Positions 52,418 through 59,694 of a stretch of 64,000 bases of DNA are shown here, piece by piece (positions within the stretch are counted from its first letter, which is position 1; each line of letters begins with the position of its first letter). The notes under the pieces are model-generated. The model did not search any database. It had not been told where the DNA came from and was given only the letters and a program-made list of their open reading frames with translations. The translations under genes were made by a program, and so were the position numbers. Origin of the DNA: an uncultured Lachnospiraceae bacterium (GTDB lineage: Bacteria > Bacillota > Clostridia > Lachnospirales > Lachnospiraceae); the NCBI GenBank assembly GCA_910577115.1, contig CAJTMC010000020.1:1-64000 (forward strand), given 5' to 3'.

Positions 52418-53746
52418 ATGGAACAAAGAGAATTTCTGAAAATCATTCAGGCATACCGCCGCAGGCTGAATATGGCAGGTTTTTTGAAAATCCTGCTGTT
52501 TGCGCTGTGCGTCGGCGCGGGCGCGGGGATCTTACTGCAGGCGGCGGCGTTTATTATACCGATATATTATGTAAATCTATATACCGTTGCAGCATTTCTG
52601 CTTGCGGCGTTTGCAGCAATTATAGGGGCGTTTGTGAAACGGGCAGATATGAAGCAGACAGCGCTTGCGATGGATCGCTTTGGTTTTGCGGAGCGGATTG
52701 TGACCGCTTATGAGAATTTGACGCGGGAGGGCGATTTGATTGCACTGCAGCGGGAGGACGCGATGCGGGAGCTGCATACACATCAGGACAGAATTCGCAT
52801 TCCGCTTTTGCCGCCCGCAAAGAAAATGCTTTTGTTTTTGGCGATGCTTGCGCTTGTGACGGGACTTGCTTTTGTTCCCTCTGTGACAAAGGAGCACGCG
52901 TCGGAGCTTCACAGCGTGAAGGAGGAGGCGAAAGAGAAGACAAAGGAGCTTGAAGCGCTTGTGGAAACATTGGAGGAGATTGCGCAGGAGGAGCTGACGC
53001 CTGAGCAGCAGGCGCAGATTCAGGAAATGATAGAGAGTCTGGAGTCGTCACTGTCCGAGTACCAGCAGGCGGTTTCGTCGCAGATGCTTGCGTCGGCGTC
53101 GCAGAAGCTGGACTATAAATATCAAAATATGGCAGAGCAGATGTCCTCGCTTGCGCAAAGTCTGCAAAACGGCGCGTCGGTGTCGGTTGCGTCTTTGGAG
53201 GCAATGCAGGAAATGGCACAGCAGCTGCAGAATATGAGCGGGCAGCAGTTGGCGCAGGGGCAGAACAGTCAAAACGGAAATGGACAGAACGGACAGAACG
53301 GGCAAAACGGAAACGGACAGAACGGGCAAAACGGAAACGGGCAGAACGGACAAAACGGAAACGGGCAGAACGGACAAAACGGGCAGAATGGACAAAACGG
53401 ACAGAGCGGCAACGGTGACGGACAGGGTAATCAGAATGGCGGTGACGGCGACGGAACAGGCGGAAAAGCAAGAGGCGAGGGGAGCAGCGACAATGCGCAT
53501 GATTATGTCAGCGTTCCGAATGCCATTGTGGACAGTGAAAATCTGATGGGAAATGCCGGAAACCATGAAAATTCCGACTTTTTCCGCGCGCAGAACGGAC
53601 TGAGCTGGGAGGGAGAGCACATTTCCCACGAGGCGGTGATTGGCAGCTATGAGCAGAACGCCTATGAAGGCATTTCCGCAGGAAAGTATCCAAGCGGTAT
53701 GGAGGAAATTATCAAGGAATATTTTGCGAGCTTTAATTCCCGTTAG
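52418..53746 (+). CDS. DUF4175-like membrane coiled-coil protein with NGQ-rich segment
   Basis: A 442-residue protein. Three membrane segments (about 18-40, 46-68, 128-145) are followed by a charged coiled coil (about 148-270), a low-complexity NGQ repeat (about 285-350) and a short conserved tail ending in EEIIKEYFASFNSR. The layout resembles DUF4175 proteins that occur with MoxR, DUF58 and VWA genes in other phyla. Here the same partners are present at 57091, 58801 and 59684. The start at 52418 has AAAGGAAAGG upstream; MLDW at 52385 is possible. It probably bridges membrane and cell wall. Confidence 0.7.
   Translation: MEQREFLKIIQAYRRRLNMAGFLKILLFALCVGAGAGILLQAAAFIIPIYYVNLYTVAAFLLAAFAAIIGAFVKRADMKQTALAMDRFGFAERIVTAYENLTREGDLIALQREDAMRELHTHQDRIRIPLLPPAKKMLLFLAMLALVTGLAFVPSVTKEHASELHSVKEEAKEKTKELEALVETLEEIAQEELTPEQQAQIQEMIESLESSLSEYQQAVSSQMLASASQKLDYKYQNMAEQMSSLAQSLQNGASVSVASLEAMQEMAQQLQNMSGQQLAQGQNSQNGNGQNGQNGQNGNGQNGQNGNGQNGQNGNGQNGQNGQNGQNGQSGNGDGQGNQNGGDGDGTGGKARGEGSSDNAHDYVSVPNAIVDSENLMGNAGNHENSDFFRAQNGLSWEGEHISHEAVIGSYEQNAYEGISAGKYPSGMEEIIKEYFASFNSR
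53266..53414 (+). repeat. Minisatellite encoding the NGQ repeat
   Basis: Twelve-base variants of AACGG(A/G)CA(A/G)AAC are repeated and encode Asn-Gly-Gln triplets. Runs of near-identical copies suggest slippage. Expected to vary in length between strains. It is in frame, so copy changes in multiples of three bases keep the gene open. Confidence 0.85.
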
Positions 53747-53803
53747 CAATAAGCCGCACAGTCTTAGAACAGATAGGGAAAGTTGTGATTTGGAGTGAAA
53801 TGT

Positions 53804-54340
53804 ATGAGCAATAACCGTTATAGAAAAACATATCCCTTCGAAAAGCCGGTCTTTGTGAAAAAATTGACAGAAAGGACGGTTCCGGTTGGGTTTCGGGAAA
53901 GATTGAAACGTCCTTTGGGCAGAAAATTAGAGGGAAGAGTGTTTGTGGGAGAAATCGGAACCGATTATTTTCGGATTGTTACGTACCCCGATCAGTGGGA
54001 ATCCCTGCGGCATCCTTTTGGTGGGATCAGAACGGTACCTGTTTGGAAAAATCCTTCGTGTATTGATGGGATTTTCCATGAGTGTGACGGGCATACAGTT
54101 GTTGATTGTACGGTTGATATCTATGTCGGCTCAAAGATGATGTCCGTAATCGGGATTGTAATGGGCTGCCCGTTGGCGCTGGTCTGTCTTGCCGGTGGAT
54201 TTACGCAAGGGTGGAGTTGGAATGTGCCGGTGGCAGCCAGTATCGCTGCATGGATGCTTTTTCGTTCCATTTTGGCGTTGCAGCCGCATCAAAGTGAGCA
54301 TGAGGTGCTGATAAAGTTTATGGAGGATTTGGAGGACTGA
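53804..54340 (+). CDS. Unknown protein with two C-terminal membrane helices
   Basis: A 178-residue protein. The basic N-terminal part (about 1-100) has no recognised domain; two hydrophobic segments follow (about 112-132 and 140-160, GIVMGCPLALVCLAGGF). A conserved-looking tail LQPHQSEHEVLIKFMEDLED ends it. It is placed between the DUF4175-like gene and the minus-strand NADAR gene and looks like an insertion in the envelope operon. TTTGGAG precedes ATG 53804; an in-frame GTG at 53795 is the alternative. No function assigned. Confidence 0.6.
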   Translation: MSNNRYRKTYPFEKPVFVKKLTERTVPVGFRERLKRPLGRKLEGRVFVGEIGTDYFRIVTYPDQWESLRHPFGGIRTVPVWKNPSCIDGIFHECDGHTVVDCTVDIYVGSKMMSVIGIVMGCPLALVCLAGGFTQGWSWNVPVAASIAAWMLFRSILALQPHQSEHEVLIKFMEDLED

Positions 54341-54356
54341 AAAAGCGGGGAGATTT

Positions 54357-54995
54357 TTAGCCGGCAACATGTTCTTGGTGGTATTGCAGGAAGCGCTCCT
54401 TTGAAAAATCAGGAAGGTATCCGTATTCCTCTAAAATCAGCTTAATCAATGAAACGGTTCTTGCCTGGGTATTTATGCTTTTTGCGGGGTTAAATTCGAT
54501 ATCCGTAAAATAATTGTAGTTTGCAACTGCAAGGATTTGTGCCTTTGTGAAGGACTGTTTTACTGCGGCAATATAGATATAATCGTAAAATGCCGTTTTC
54601 GGAGTTAGAGGAAATTCTTCGTTTTGATAAGAAAATGCGATTAGATTTCCGGAATGATGCAATCGCTCATCGCGTTTTGCCTCTTTTGGAGGAACTTCCA
54701 GCAAATCAGGATACGGACCGCCGTTCTCAAAAACTTTGGCGCTTTGAAAAATGTTTTCAAGCGCATAATTGTCTAGCTTGAGGTTGAATGCGCTTAATTC
54801 TGCGCCGAGCGGTTCACTGCTTTTGGTGCTGATTTCTAATGGTTTTGCGTCGGCGTCTGCTTCCAGAATTGCATTGTGCAGACTTTCTATGGACTTTTGC
54901 TTTTGCGATACTGCAAAACCGGGGAACCATTCAAACGCGATTTGTTTGCTGACAACTTTTTTATTATGAATAAAAAATGCAGGTCTTTTTGCCAT
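54357..54995 (-). CDS. DarT1-associated NADAR antitoxin family protein (DUF6977-like)
   Basis: A 212-residue protein. FEWFPGFAVSQKQKSIESLH, EISTKS..PLGAELSAFNLKL, QSAKVFENGGPYPDLL and FTDIEFNPAKSINTQART match, from memory, the NADAR family linked to DarT1 toxins. NADAR domains remove ADP-ribose from guanine bases, reversing the toxin. No DarT gene is adjacent: upstream on the same strand is only a 94-residue unknown protein and downstream is a converging gene 17 bases away. It therefore looks like an orphan antitoxin. The start at 54995 has AATGGAGG in a repeat-like leader. Confidence 0.75.
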   Translation of the reverse strand: MAKRPAFFIHNKKVVSKQIAFEWFPGFAVSQKQKSIESLHNAILEADADAKPLEISTKSSEPLGAELSAFNLKLDNYALENIFQSAKVFENGGPYPDLLEVPPKEAKRDERLHHSGNLIAFSYQNEEFPLTPKTAFYDYIYIAAVKQSFTKAQILAVANYNYFTDIEFNPAKSINTQARTVSLIKLILEEYGYLPDFSKERFLQYHQEHVAG

Positions 54996-55033
54996 AGTAA
55001 TCCTCCATTCTTGTTTTCCTTGCAAATTGCGGT

Positions 55034-55318
55034 TTATGTTTCTAATGCGGAGATTATGTCTTGGATTTCAAGCGCGGCGTCTTCTACACGAAGCGCGGTT
55101 GCTTCACTCAAAAATCTGCTTCCGCCAGCCAGCTCGTCAATCAGGTTAAAAATAGATACCGCATCAGCGATGGGGATGGAGCCGCTTGCTTTCCACTCGG
55201 ACAAATGTTCGCTCAGGTAGTCTGTAATGTCTGCAAAGGTCTGCTCGTTGAATGTGTTGTTGCAGCGTAATTCTATTAATAATCCGTTTTTGCCTAGAAC
55301 CATATCAGAAAAATTCAT
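55034..55318 (-). CDS. Small unknown protein upstream of the NADAR gene
   Basis: A 94-residue acidic protein with no recognised family. It looks like a compact alpha/beta or helical domain with LIDELAGGSRFLSEATALRV. It precedes the NADAR gene by 38 bases on the same strand and is probably co-transcribed. It is too short and lacks the motifs to be DarT. A weak GAGGGTATT site precedes the ATG. It could be an immunity-type partner, but nothing supports a specific role. Confidence 0.55.
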   Translation of the reverse strand: MNFSDMVLGKNGLLIELRCNNTFNEQTFADITDYLSEHLSEWKASGSIPIADAVSIFNLIDELAGGSRFLSEATALRVEDAALEIQDIISALET

Positions 55319-55493
55319 TTCAATACCCTCGTTTGTAAAAATTGATTTATTTGTCTTATTATAAAATAGTTATAGGCTATTTACAATGCATATTTATGAT
55401 TTTGTTTTTACAGATACAATCTGTTACTGTTCATTCTGTTCCGGTCACAGGTAAGAATAGCAAAATAAACAGGTGCGTTCGCAAATCTTTCGG

Positions 55494-55537
55494 TTGTTTA
55501 ATAGGCAAAATATGGTATAATGTCGATAGACATTATA
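55494..55537 (+). promoter_or_regulatory. Promoter overlapped by a palindromic operator
   Basis: TTGTTT (55494-55499), 16-base spacer, TATAAT (55516-55521). The -10 forms the left arm of a perfect palindrome TATAATGTC-GATA-GACATTATA (55516-55537). An operator on the -10 is usual for autoregulated operons such as toxin-antitoxin pairs. The genes that should follow are decayed. Bases 55319-55493 show nothing else. Confidence 0.6.
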
Positions 55538-55587
55538 CACGCCCGAATGGGCATGAATATACCGTAATTGCGTAGCAAATATGATAT

Positions 55588-55605
55588 TAATGTCGATAGA
55601 CATTA
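55588..55605 (+). repeat. Second copy of the TAATGTC palindrome
   Basis: TAATGTC-GATA-GACATTA (55588-55605) repeats the core of the operator at 55516, 72 bases downstream, in the same orientation. The shared stretch covers about 20 bases, including the following ATxCAC. Either a second binding site or a duplication that accompanied deletion of the gene between them. Confidence 0.65.
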
Positions 55606-55710
55606 TGCACAAAAAATAATCCTGTTGATGATTTACAGCGTGTTGCAAAAGATCACGAATATCAGGAAAAATATATGAATAAATTACTTCTCAAAGAAAC
55701 AGGTAACTGA
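55600..55710 (+). pseudogene. C-terminal remnant of a small gene
   Basis: From 55615 to the TGA at 55708 one frame reads NNPVDDLQRVAKDHEYQEKY, then MNKLLLKETGN and stop. It has the composition of a real protein end but no start; an in-frame TAG in the palindrome at 55597 closes it upstream. A perfect terminator follows. I think it is the tail of a deleted gene, perhaps part of a toxin-antitoxin operon given the operator upstream. Confidence 0.5.
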
Positions 55711-55732
55711 ATTTATAATATACAACAATCAG

Positions 55733-55776
55733 GAACTCCATTGTTAAAGGATATTACCGTTACAATGGAGTTCTTT
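55733..55776 (+). terminator. Terminator of the decayed operon
   Basis: GAACTCCATTGT (55733-55744) and ACAATGGAGTTC (55762-55773) pair perfectly over 12 bp, followed by TTT. Confidence 0.75.
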
Positions 55777-55862
55777 AACGATAGAAAAAACCGTTAGACT
55801 TGTATTCACAGAAGATTTGAAAGACTGAGTGAACAATATCATATTCACAAAGGAGCATTAAA

Positions 55863-56453
55863 GTGAGAATTTTCGATGTAAATATTTTTTCAAAAAATAA
55901 GAAAAAAATTGTTTTGGTATTTTTTTGCATCTTGTTTTCTTTGGCGGGAAGTATTTGTTATTTGTATTTTAATGCCGAACAGATTCAAGACAGAATAAAA
56001 AAGAAAACATGTTCTCTTGTTTTGAAACATGAAGAGGAGTTATCCGAAACGGTGGAGGAATGTAGAGAGAATGGAGTAGGGTGTCTGTTGTTTCGTGAAA
56101 TACAGGAAGACAGCCATTATAACACTTCCTGCTATAAGGAATTAAACAGCGAAACGGTCAATAAAATGTTTCGCGTGTTCCAGTTGGGAGGTATTATACA
56201 GTCTGATGACAATATTGTCCGGTTTTCGGTGCGCCCGACGGTTATAAGTGTCTTATGGGAGAATTACAGTTATGGATTTTATTATACAGAAACAGACAAA
56301 GCGTATGATGTTTTTTGGGGCTTAAACGAATGCGATGAGGGAGAGGAAACGGAAGGAATTATTTTGGGATTTGGAAAATATTGGTACCGGACAGAACGGA
56401 TAGATAATCATTGGTGGTTTTACGAAAGTAAGATCGTGGAGGGTATCCCATGA
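55863..56453 (+). CDS. Single-pass membrane protein of unknown function
   Basis: A 196-residue protein with a basic N-terminus, one helix (about 18-37, IVLVFFCILFSLAGSICYLY) and an external domain containing several aromatic residues. Not recognised. It is AT-rich compared with the MoxR/DUF58 genes around it, suggesting recent arrival. The start is GTG at 55863, with AAAGGAG upstream. It is cargo between the two halves of the envelope operon. Confidence 0.6.
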   Translation: MRIFDVNIFSKNKKKIVLVFFCILFSLAGSICYLYFNAEQIQDRIKKKTCSLVLKHEEELSETVEECRENGVGCLLFREIQEDSHYNTSCYKELNSETVNKMFRVFQLGGIIQSDDNIVRFSVRPTVISVLWENYSYGFYYTETDKAYDVFWGLNECDEGEETEGIILGFGKYWYRTERIDNHWWFYESKIVEGIP

Positions 56454-56580
56454 AACGTTAATGACGGTGCATATTGTACAGAAAATTTAGTCTTTGTAAA
56501 TCAATAGAAAATGGTTGTGAAGTGTTGCGTGGAATGAAAAGTGAATTGTGAAATAAATAACAAGTACAGGGAGGACGACA

Positions 56581-57054
56581 ATGATGGAGGAAGAGAAAAA
56601 AGAGCTTTTAATAAAGCTGGGACTCAGTGAAGAACAGGCAGAGTGGTATCTGCAATACGATAACGACATTTGGGCGGTGGTTCCGACGTTTCGGCTGCTC
56701 AAGCCTTTGAACGACAACTTGGAGTTTTATCGGGGCGGATACCGGAAATGGCTTGAAAGGCAACAGGCGGAGGGCATGCTTGAAAAGCGCATTCCGGAGG
56801 CGGCGCAAATGCTTGAGGCGGGTGTTCCGGCGGAGGTTATCGAACGGTTTGCGTATGACTTGGTGTTGGAAACATATGAAGCGCTGCTATATCAGCTGGA
56901 CGACAGAGGGGGCGCGGAGGTTGACGATGTCTTTTTGGACGAAATTTTTGACAAGTGCAGTTACGGCAAGTTATGCGAAATGGACGCGGACGGTGAGCCG
57001 ACGGGAAGATATTTGTTTGAAGTGCATGGCAAGATACCATTTTCTGATTTATAA
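56581..57054 (+). CDS. Unknown acidic cytoplasmic protein
   Basis: A 157-residue soluble helical protein without membrane segments or recognised motifs. It is rich in Glu, Asp and Leu, with GLSEEQAEWYLQYDND near the N-terminus and KLCEMDADGEPTGRYLFEVH near the end. GGGAGG precedes the ATG at 56581; the next codon is also Met in the same ATGATG start. It ends 36 bases before the moxR start and could be co-transcribed with it. No function is predictable. Confidence 0.6.
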   Translation: MMEEEKKELLIKLGLSEEQAEWYLQYDNDIWAVVPTFRLLKPLNDNLEFYRGGYRKWLERQQAEGMLEKRIPEAAQMLEAGVPAEVIERFAYDLVLETYEALLYQLDDRGGAEVDDVFLDEIFDKCSYGKLCEMDADGEPTGRYLFEVHGKIPFSDL

Positions 57055-57090
57055 TAAAAATAAGTGCGAAATTTAGAATGGAGGCTGAAA

Positions 57091-58062
57091 ATGAGTGAAT
57101 TAGACAAAAACAAACTGAACGACGCAGCGTATATGGCGCAGCGGATTGCGGCGTGCGAGGCGGAAATCCAAAAGGGCATTATTGGGCAGCGCGAGGTTAT
57201 CCGCGAGGTCATGCTTGCGATGCTGACAGGCGGAAACGTGCTGTTGGAGGGAATGCCGGGGCTTGGAAAGACAAGGCTGGTCAGCACGATTGGAAAGGTG
57301 TTCGATTTGCCGTTTAAGCGCATTCAGTTTACGCCCGATTTAATGCCGAGCGACGTTACAGGCACGAATATCATTATGAAGGGCGAGCAGGGCAGCAGCT
57401 TTTCCTTTGTGCGCGGGCCGATTTTTGCCAATTTAATTTTGGCGGACGAAATCAATCGTGCCACGCCCAAAACACAGTCTGCGCTGCTTGAGGCGATGCA
57501 GGAGCATACAGTTACGGTAGGCAGCGAAAGCCACACGCTTGACGCGCCGTTCTTCGTGCTTGCGACACAAAACCCGATTGAGAACGAAGGCACATACCCT
57601 TTGCCGGAGGCACAGCTTGACCGTTTTATGTTCAAGATTTTGGTGCGTTTTCCGTCAAAGGAGGAGCTCAAAGGCATTGTCGGACTGACGGAAGGGGAAG
57701 CGCCGCCTGCGATTGAGAAGCAGATAGACGGCGAGGGACTGCTTGCGGCGCAGGCGCTGGTGAACCAAATCCCGATTGCAGAGGCGGTGATGGACTACCT
57801 GTTAGAGCTTGTCATGGCGACACATGCCGAAAACCCTTATATTCGGGAAGGCGCAAGCCCAAGAGCGGCGCAGGCGTTAATTCGTGCCGCAAGGGCAAAG
57901 GCATTTTTGGAGGGGCGGTTTAATGTATCGTTTCAGGACGTGCAGGAGTCGGCGTATCCCGTACTGCGCCACCGTATCATTCCGAGCTTTGACGCAGTAA
58001 GCGCGGGGGTGACGGAGGACGATATTATCACGCAGATACTGGATCAGTTAAAAAAACCATGA
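57091..58062 (+). CDS. MoxR-family AAA+ ATPase
   Basis: A 323-residue AAA+ ATPase. Walker A GMPGLGKTRLV near residue 56, Walker B LILADEINRATPKTQSALLE near 115, sensor LATQNPIENEGTYPLPEAQL near 155, and the lid domain to the C-terminus. MoxR proteins act as chaperones for VWA-domain partners; a DUF58 and a VWA protein follow at 58801 and 59684. ATG 57091 has AATGGAGG upstream. It opens the second half of the envelope operon. Confidence 0.92.
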   Translation: MSELDKNKLNDAAYMAQRIAACEAEIQKGIIGQREVIREVMLAMLTGGNVLLEGMPGLGKTRLVSTIGKVFDLPFKRIQFTPDLMPSDVTGTNIIMKGEQGSSFSFVRGPIFANLILADEINRATPKTQSALLEAMQEHTVTVGSESHTLDAPFFVLATQNPIENEGTYPLPEAQLDRFMFKILVRFPSKEELKGIVGLTEGEAPPAIEKQIDGEGLLAAQALVNQIPIAEAVMDYLLELVMATHAENPYIREGASPRAAQALIRAARAKAFLEGRFNVSFQDVQESAYPVLRHRIIPSFDAVSAGVTEDDIITQILDQLKKP

Positions 58063-58136
58063 TTGCTTACAACATATATTTTAAACATGTGCTGTGTCAA
58101 CAGTGCTTTTGTTTGACAGTCAGGAGGATTCGGAAA

Positions 58137-58493
58137 ATGATTATTTTAGACAGAAAATATACAATCAAAGAGTTGCAGGAAATAAATTCCTTTGCAAATG
58201 GATTTGTGAAGGGTGTGGTAGATTTGGATAAGGAGCTGGTTGCGCTGGATGCGGATATGCACTATGAACTGGCAGATTATCTGAAAGAAAAACAGGGATC
58301 AAAGGAAATTGATATGTGGGGATTTAACCTGTGGCTTGAAAATCAGTCAATAGATGAAATACTGGAATATGATTCCTTTATCAATATCCATAATAATCAG
58401 CTTCATGGTTATGTACGCGGTGGAATGGGAATATTGGATAGCGATATCATGGAGAGAGCAACGGAGGTGATTTGTAAGTGGATTCAGTTCTAA
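58137..58493 (+). CDS. DUF5674-like protein
   Basis: A 118-residue protein resembling DUF5674: it has VVDLDKELVALDADMH, a Trp-Gly-Phe-Asn-Leu segment, then EYDSFINI, RGGMGILD and an amphipathic C-terminus. The function of the family is not known; some members sit with toxin-antitoxin genes. CAGGAGG precedes ATG 58137. It overlaps the next gene by 16 bases, suggesting a two-gene unit inserted between moxR and the DUF58 gene. Confidence 0.65.
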   Translation: MIILDRKYTIKELQEINSFANGFVKGVVDLDKELVALDADMHYELADYLKEKQGSKEIDMWGFNLWLENQSIDEILEYDSFINIHNNQLHGYVRGGMGILDSDIMERATEVICKWIQF

Positions 58494-58804
58494 CCGAAAA
58501 ATGGTTTGAGTTATCTCTTGTGCAGCAAATGATAAATATAGGAAATGAAGTGAAGCGGGCACTGAAATGCTCCTCCGATCCGGATAAAAAAAATATGTTT
58601 TTCCACAAGGCGATACAGTATACCCAGCTTACGATGGAGGATCCCCAAAATGCGCATGTATTGCCGGAATTATCAATCAGTAAAGTAGTGCTGGAAGATT
58701 ATTGCGGAGAGCATAAGCTTGCCTGCACCGGAGAGCAGATTAGCAGATATTATCAGGCATATCAGTACCTTTTGCCACGCTCCTGTAAGGGGGAATTGAA
58801 GTGA
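58478..58804 (+). CDS. Small helical protein partner of the DUF5674-like protein
   Basis: A 108-residue helical protein with SLVQQMINIGNEVKRALKC, a pattern (Q..NIG.EV.RA) I have seen in small unknown proteins of Firmicutes. The start is GTG at 58478 with ACGGAGG upstream, inside the preceding gene. Its end overlaps the GTG start of the DUF58 gene by four bases, so it is now translationally coupled to the envelope operon. It could be an antitoxin-like partner; that is only a guess. Confidence 0.6.
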   Translation: MDSVLTEKWFELSLVQQMINIGNEVKRALKCSSDPDKKNMFFHKAIQYTQLTMEDPQNAHVLPELSISKVVLEDYCGEHKLACTGEQISRYYQAYQYLLPRSCKGELK

Positions 58805-59694
58805 AACTCGACACCGCATTTTTTGACAAGCTGTCACGCCTGCGCCTTACAATGGGACAAAGAATCTCCATGAACCTGACGGGAAACCGCAAATCCATGC
58901 AGAAAGGAACCTCAATGGAATTTTCGGATTTCAGGGAGTACATGACGGGTGACGATATCCGGCGCATTGACTGGAACGCATACGGTCGGCTGGACAGGCT
59001 TTATGTGAAAGAATATATGGAGGAGAAAGAGGCAATCGTTTCGATTTTGCTGGATACAAGCGCCTCAATGGATTACGGCGCAAACAAAAAGGGAGAATGC
59101 GCCTGCGTGCTTGCGGCGGCGCTTGCGTACTTGGGATTAAACAACATGGACCGCGTAATGCTTTACGATATGAAAAAAATGCAGCAGCCCTTTGTGGCGG
59201 GCGGCGGAAAAAAGGCATTACCGCGCCTTGTGGACTGGCTGGAGCAGCGCTCCTTTGACGGGACGGCAGACATCAGTGAGGCGGTCAGGCAGCTCCCTGC
59301 AAAAGGAACGGGTGTAACGGTGATTATCAGTGATTTTTTTCAGGAAAGTTTTTTAGAGGATGACGCGGAAGCGACCGCATCTGCGGTGACAAAGCTGCTG
59401 CGGTTCTTGGCGTACAGACGGCAGAAGAGCGTGCTGCTGCATGTGCTTGCGGGAGAGGAGCTTTCGGTAGACTTAACAGGCACAAAAAACCTGATTGACA
59501 TGGAAGAGGAGAGCACGCTGCGCCTGACGATTGATGCCGCGAGTATTCGGGTGTATGAGAAGGCGCTTGGGCAGTTTTTAGGACAGCTTGAGCGTGCGTG
59601 TGCCAAAAACGGGGCGTTCTATGCGCTGTGCAGTACGCAGAAGGACATTTATCAACTGATTTTTCAGGATTTAAGGATGTTATATGATATTTGA
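58801..59694 (+). CDS. DUF58 domain-containing protein
   Basis: A 297-residue protein. The DUF58 hallmark DDIRRIDWNAYGRLDRLYVK lies near residue 50 and is followed by a VWA-like fold with an intact MIDAS start DTSASMDYG near residue 86. In other phyla DUF58 proteins act downstream of MoxR and bind metal. Start GTG 58801 with AAGGGGG upstream, overlapping the previous stop. The stop overlaps the next gene's ATG (59684) by 11 bases. Confidence 0.88.
   Translation: MKLDTAFFDKLSRLRLTMGQRISMNLTGNRKSMQKGTSMEFSDFREYMTGDDIRRIDWNAYGRLDRLYVKEYMEEKEAIVSILLDTSASMDYGANKKGECACVLAAALAYLGLNNMDRVMLYDMKKMQQPFVAGGGKKALPRLVDWLEQRSFDGTADISEAVRQLPAKGTGVTVIISDFFQESFLEDDAEATASAVTKLLRFLAYRRQKSVLLHVLAGEELSVDLTGTKNLIDMEEESTLRLTIDAASIRVYEKALGQFLGQLERACAKNGAFYALCSTQKDIYQLIFQDLRMLYDI

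Noticed and set aside
53266..53414. CRISPR array
   Set aside because: Units are 12 bases, without spacers, in frame and coding for Asn-Gly-Gln repeats.
55034..55318. DarT toxin partner of the NADAR gene
   Set aside because: Only 94 residues and no ADP-ribosyltransferase motifs visible.
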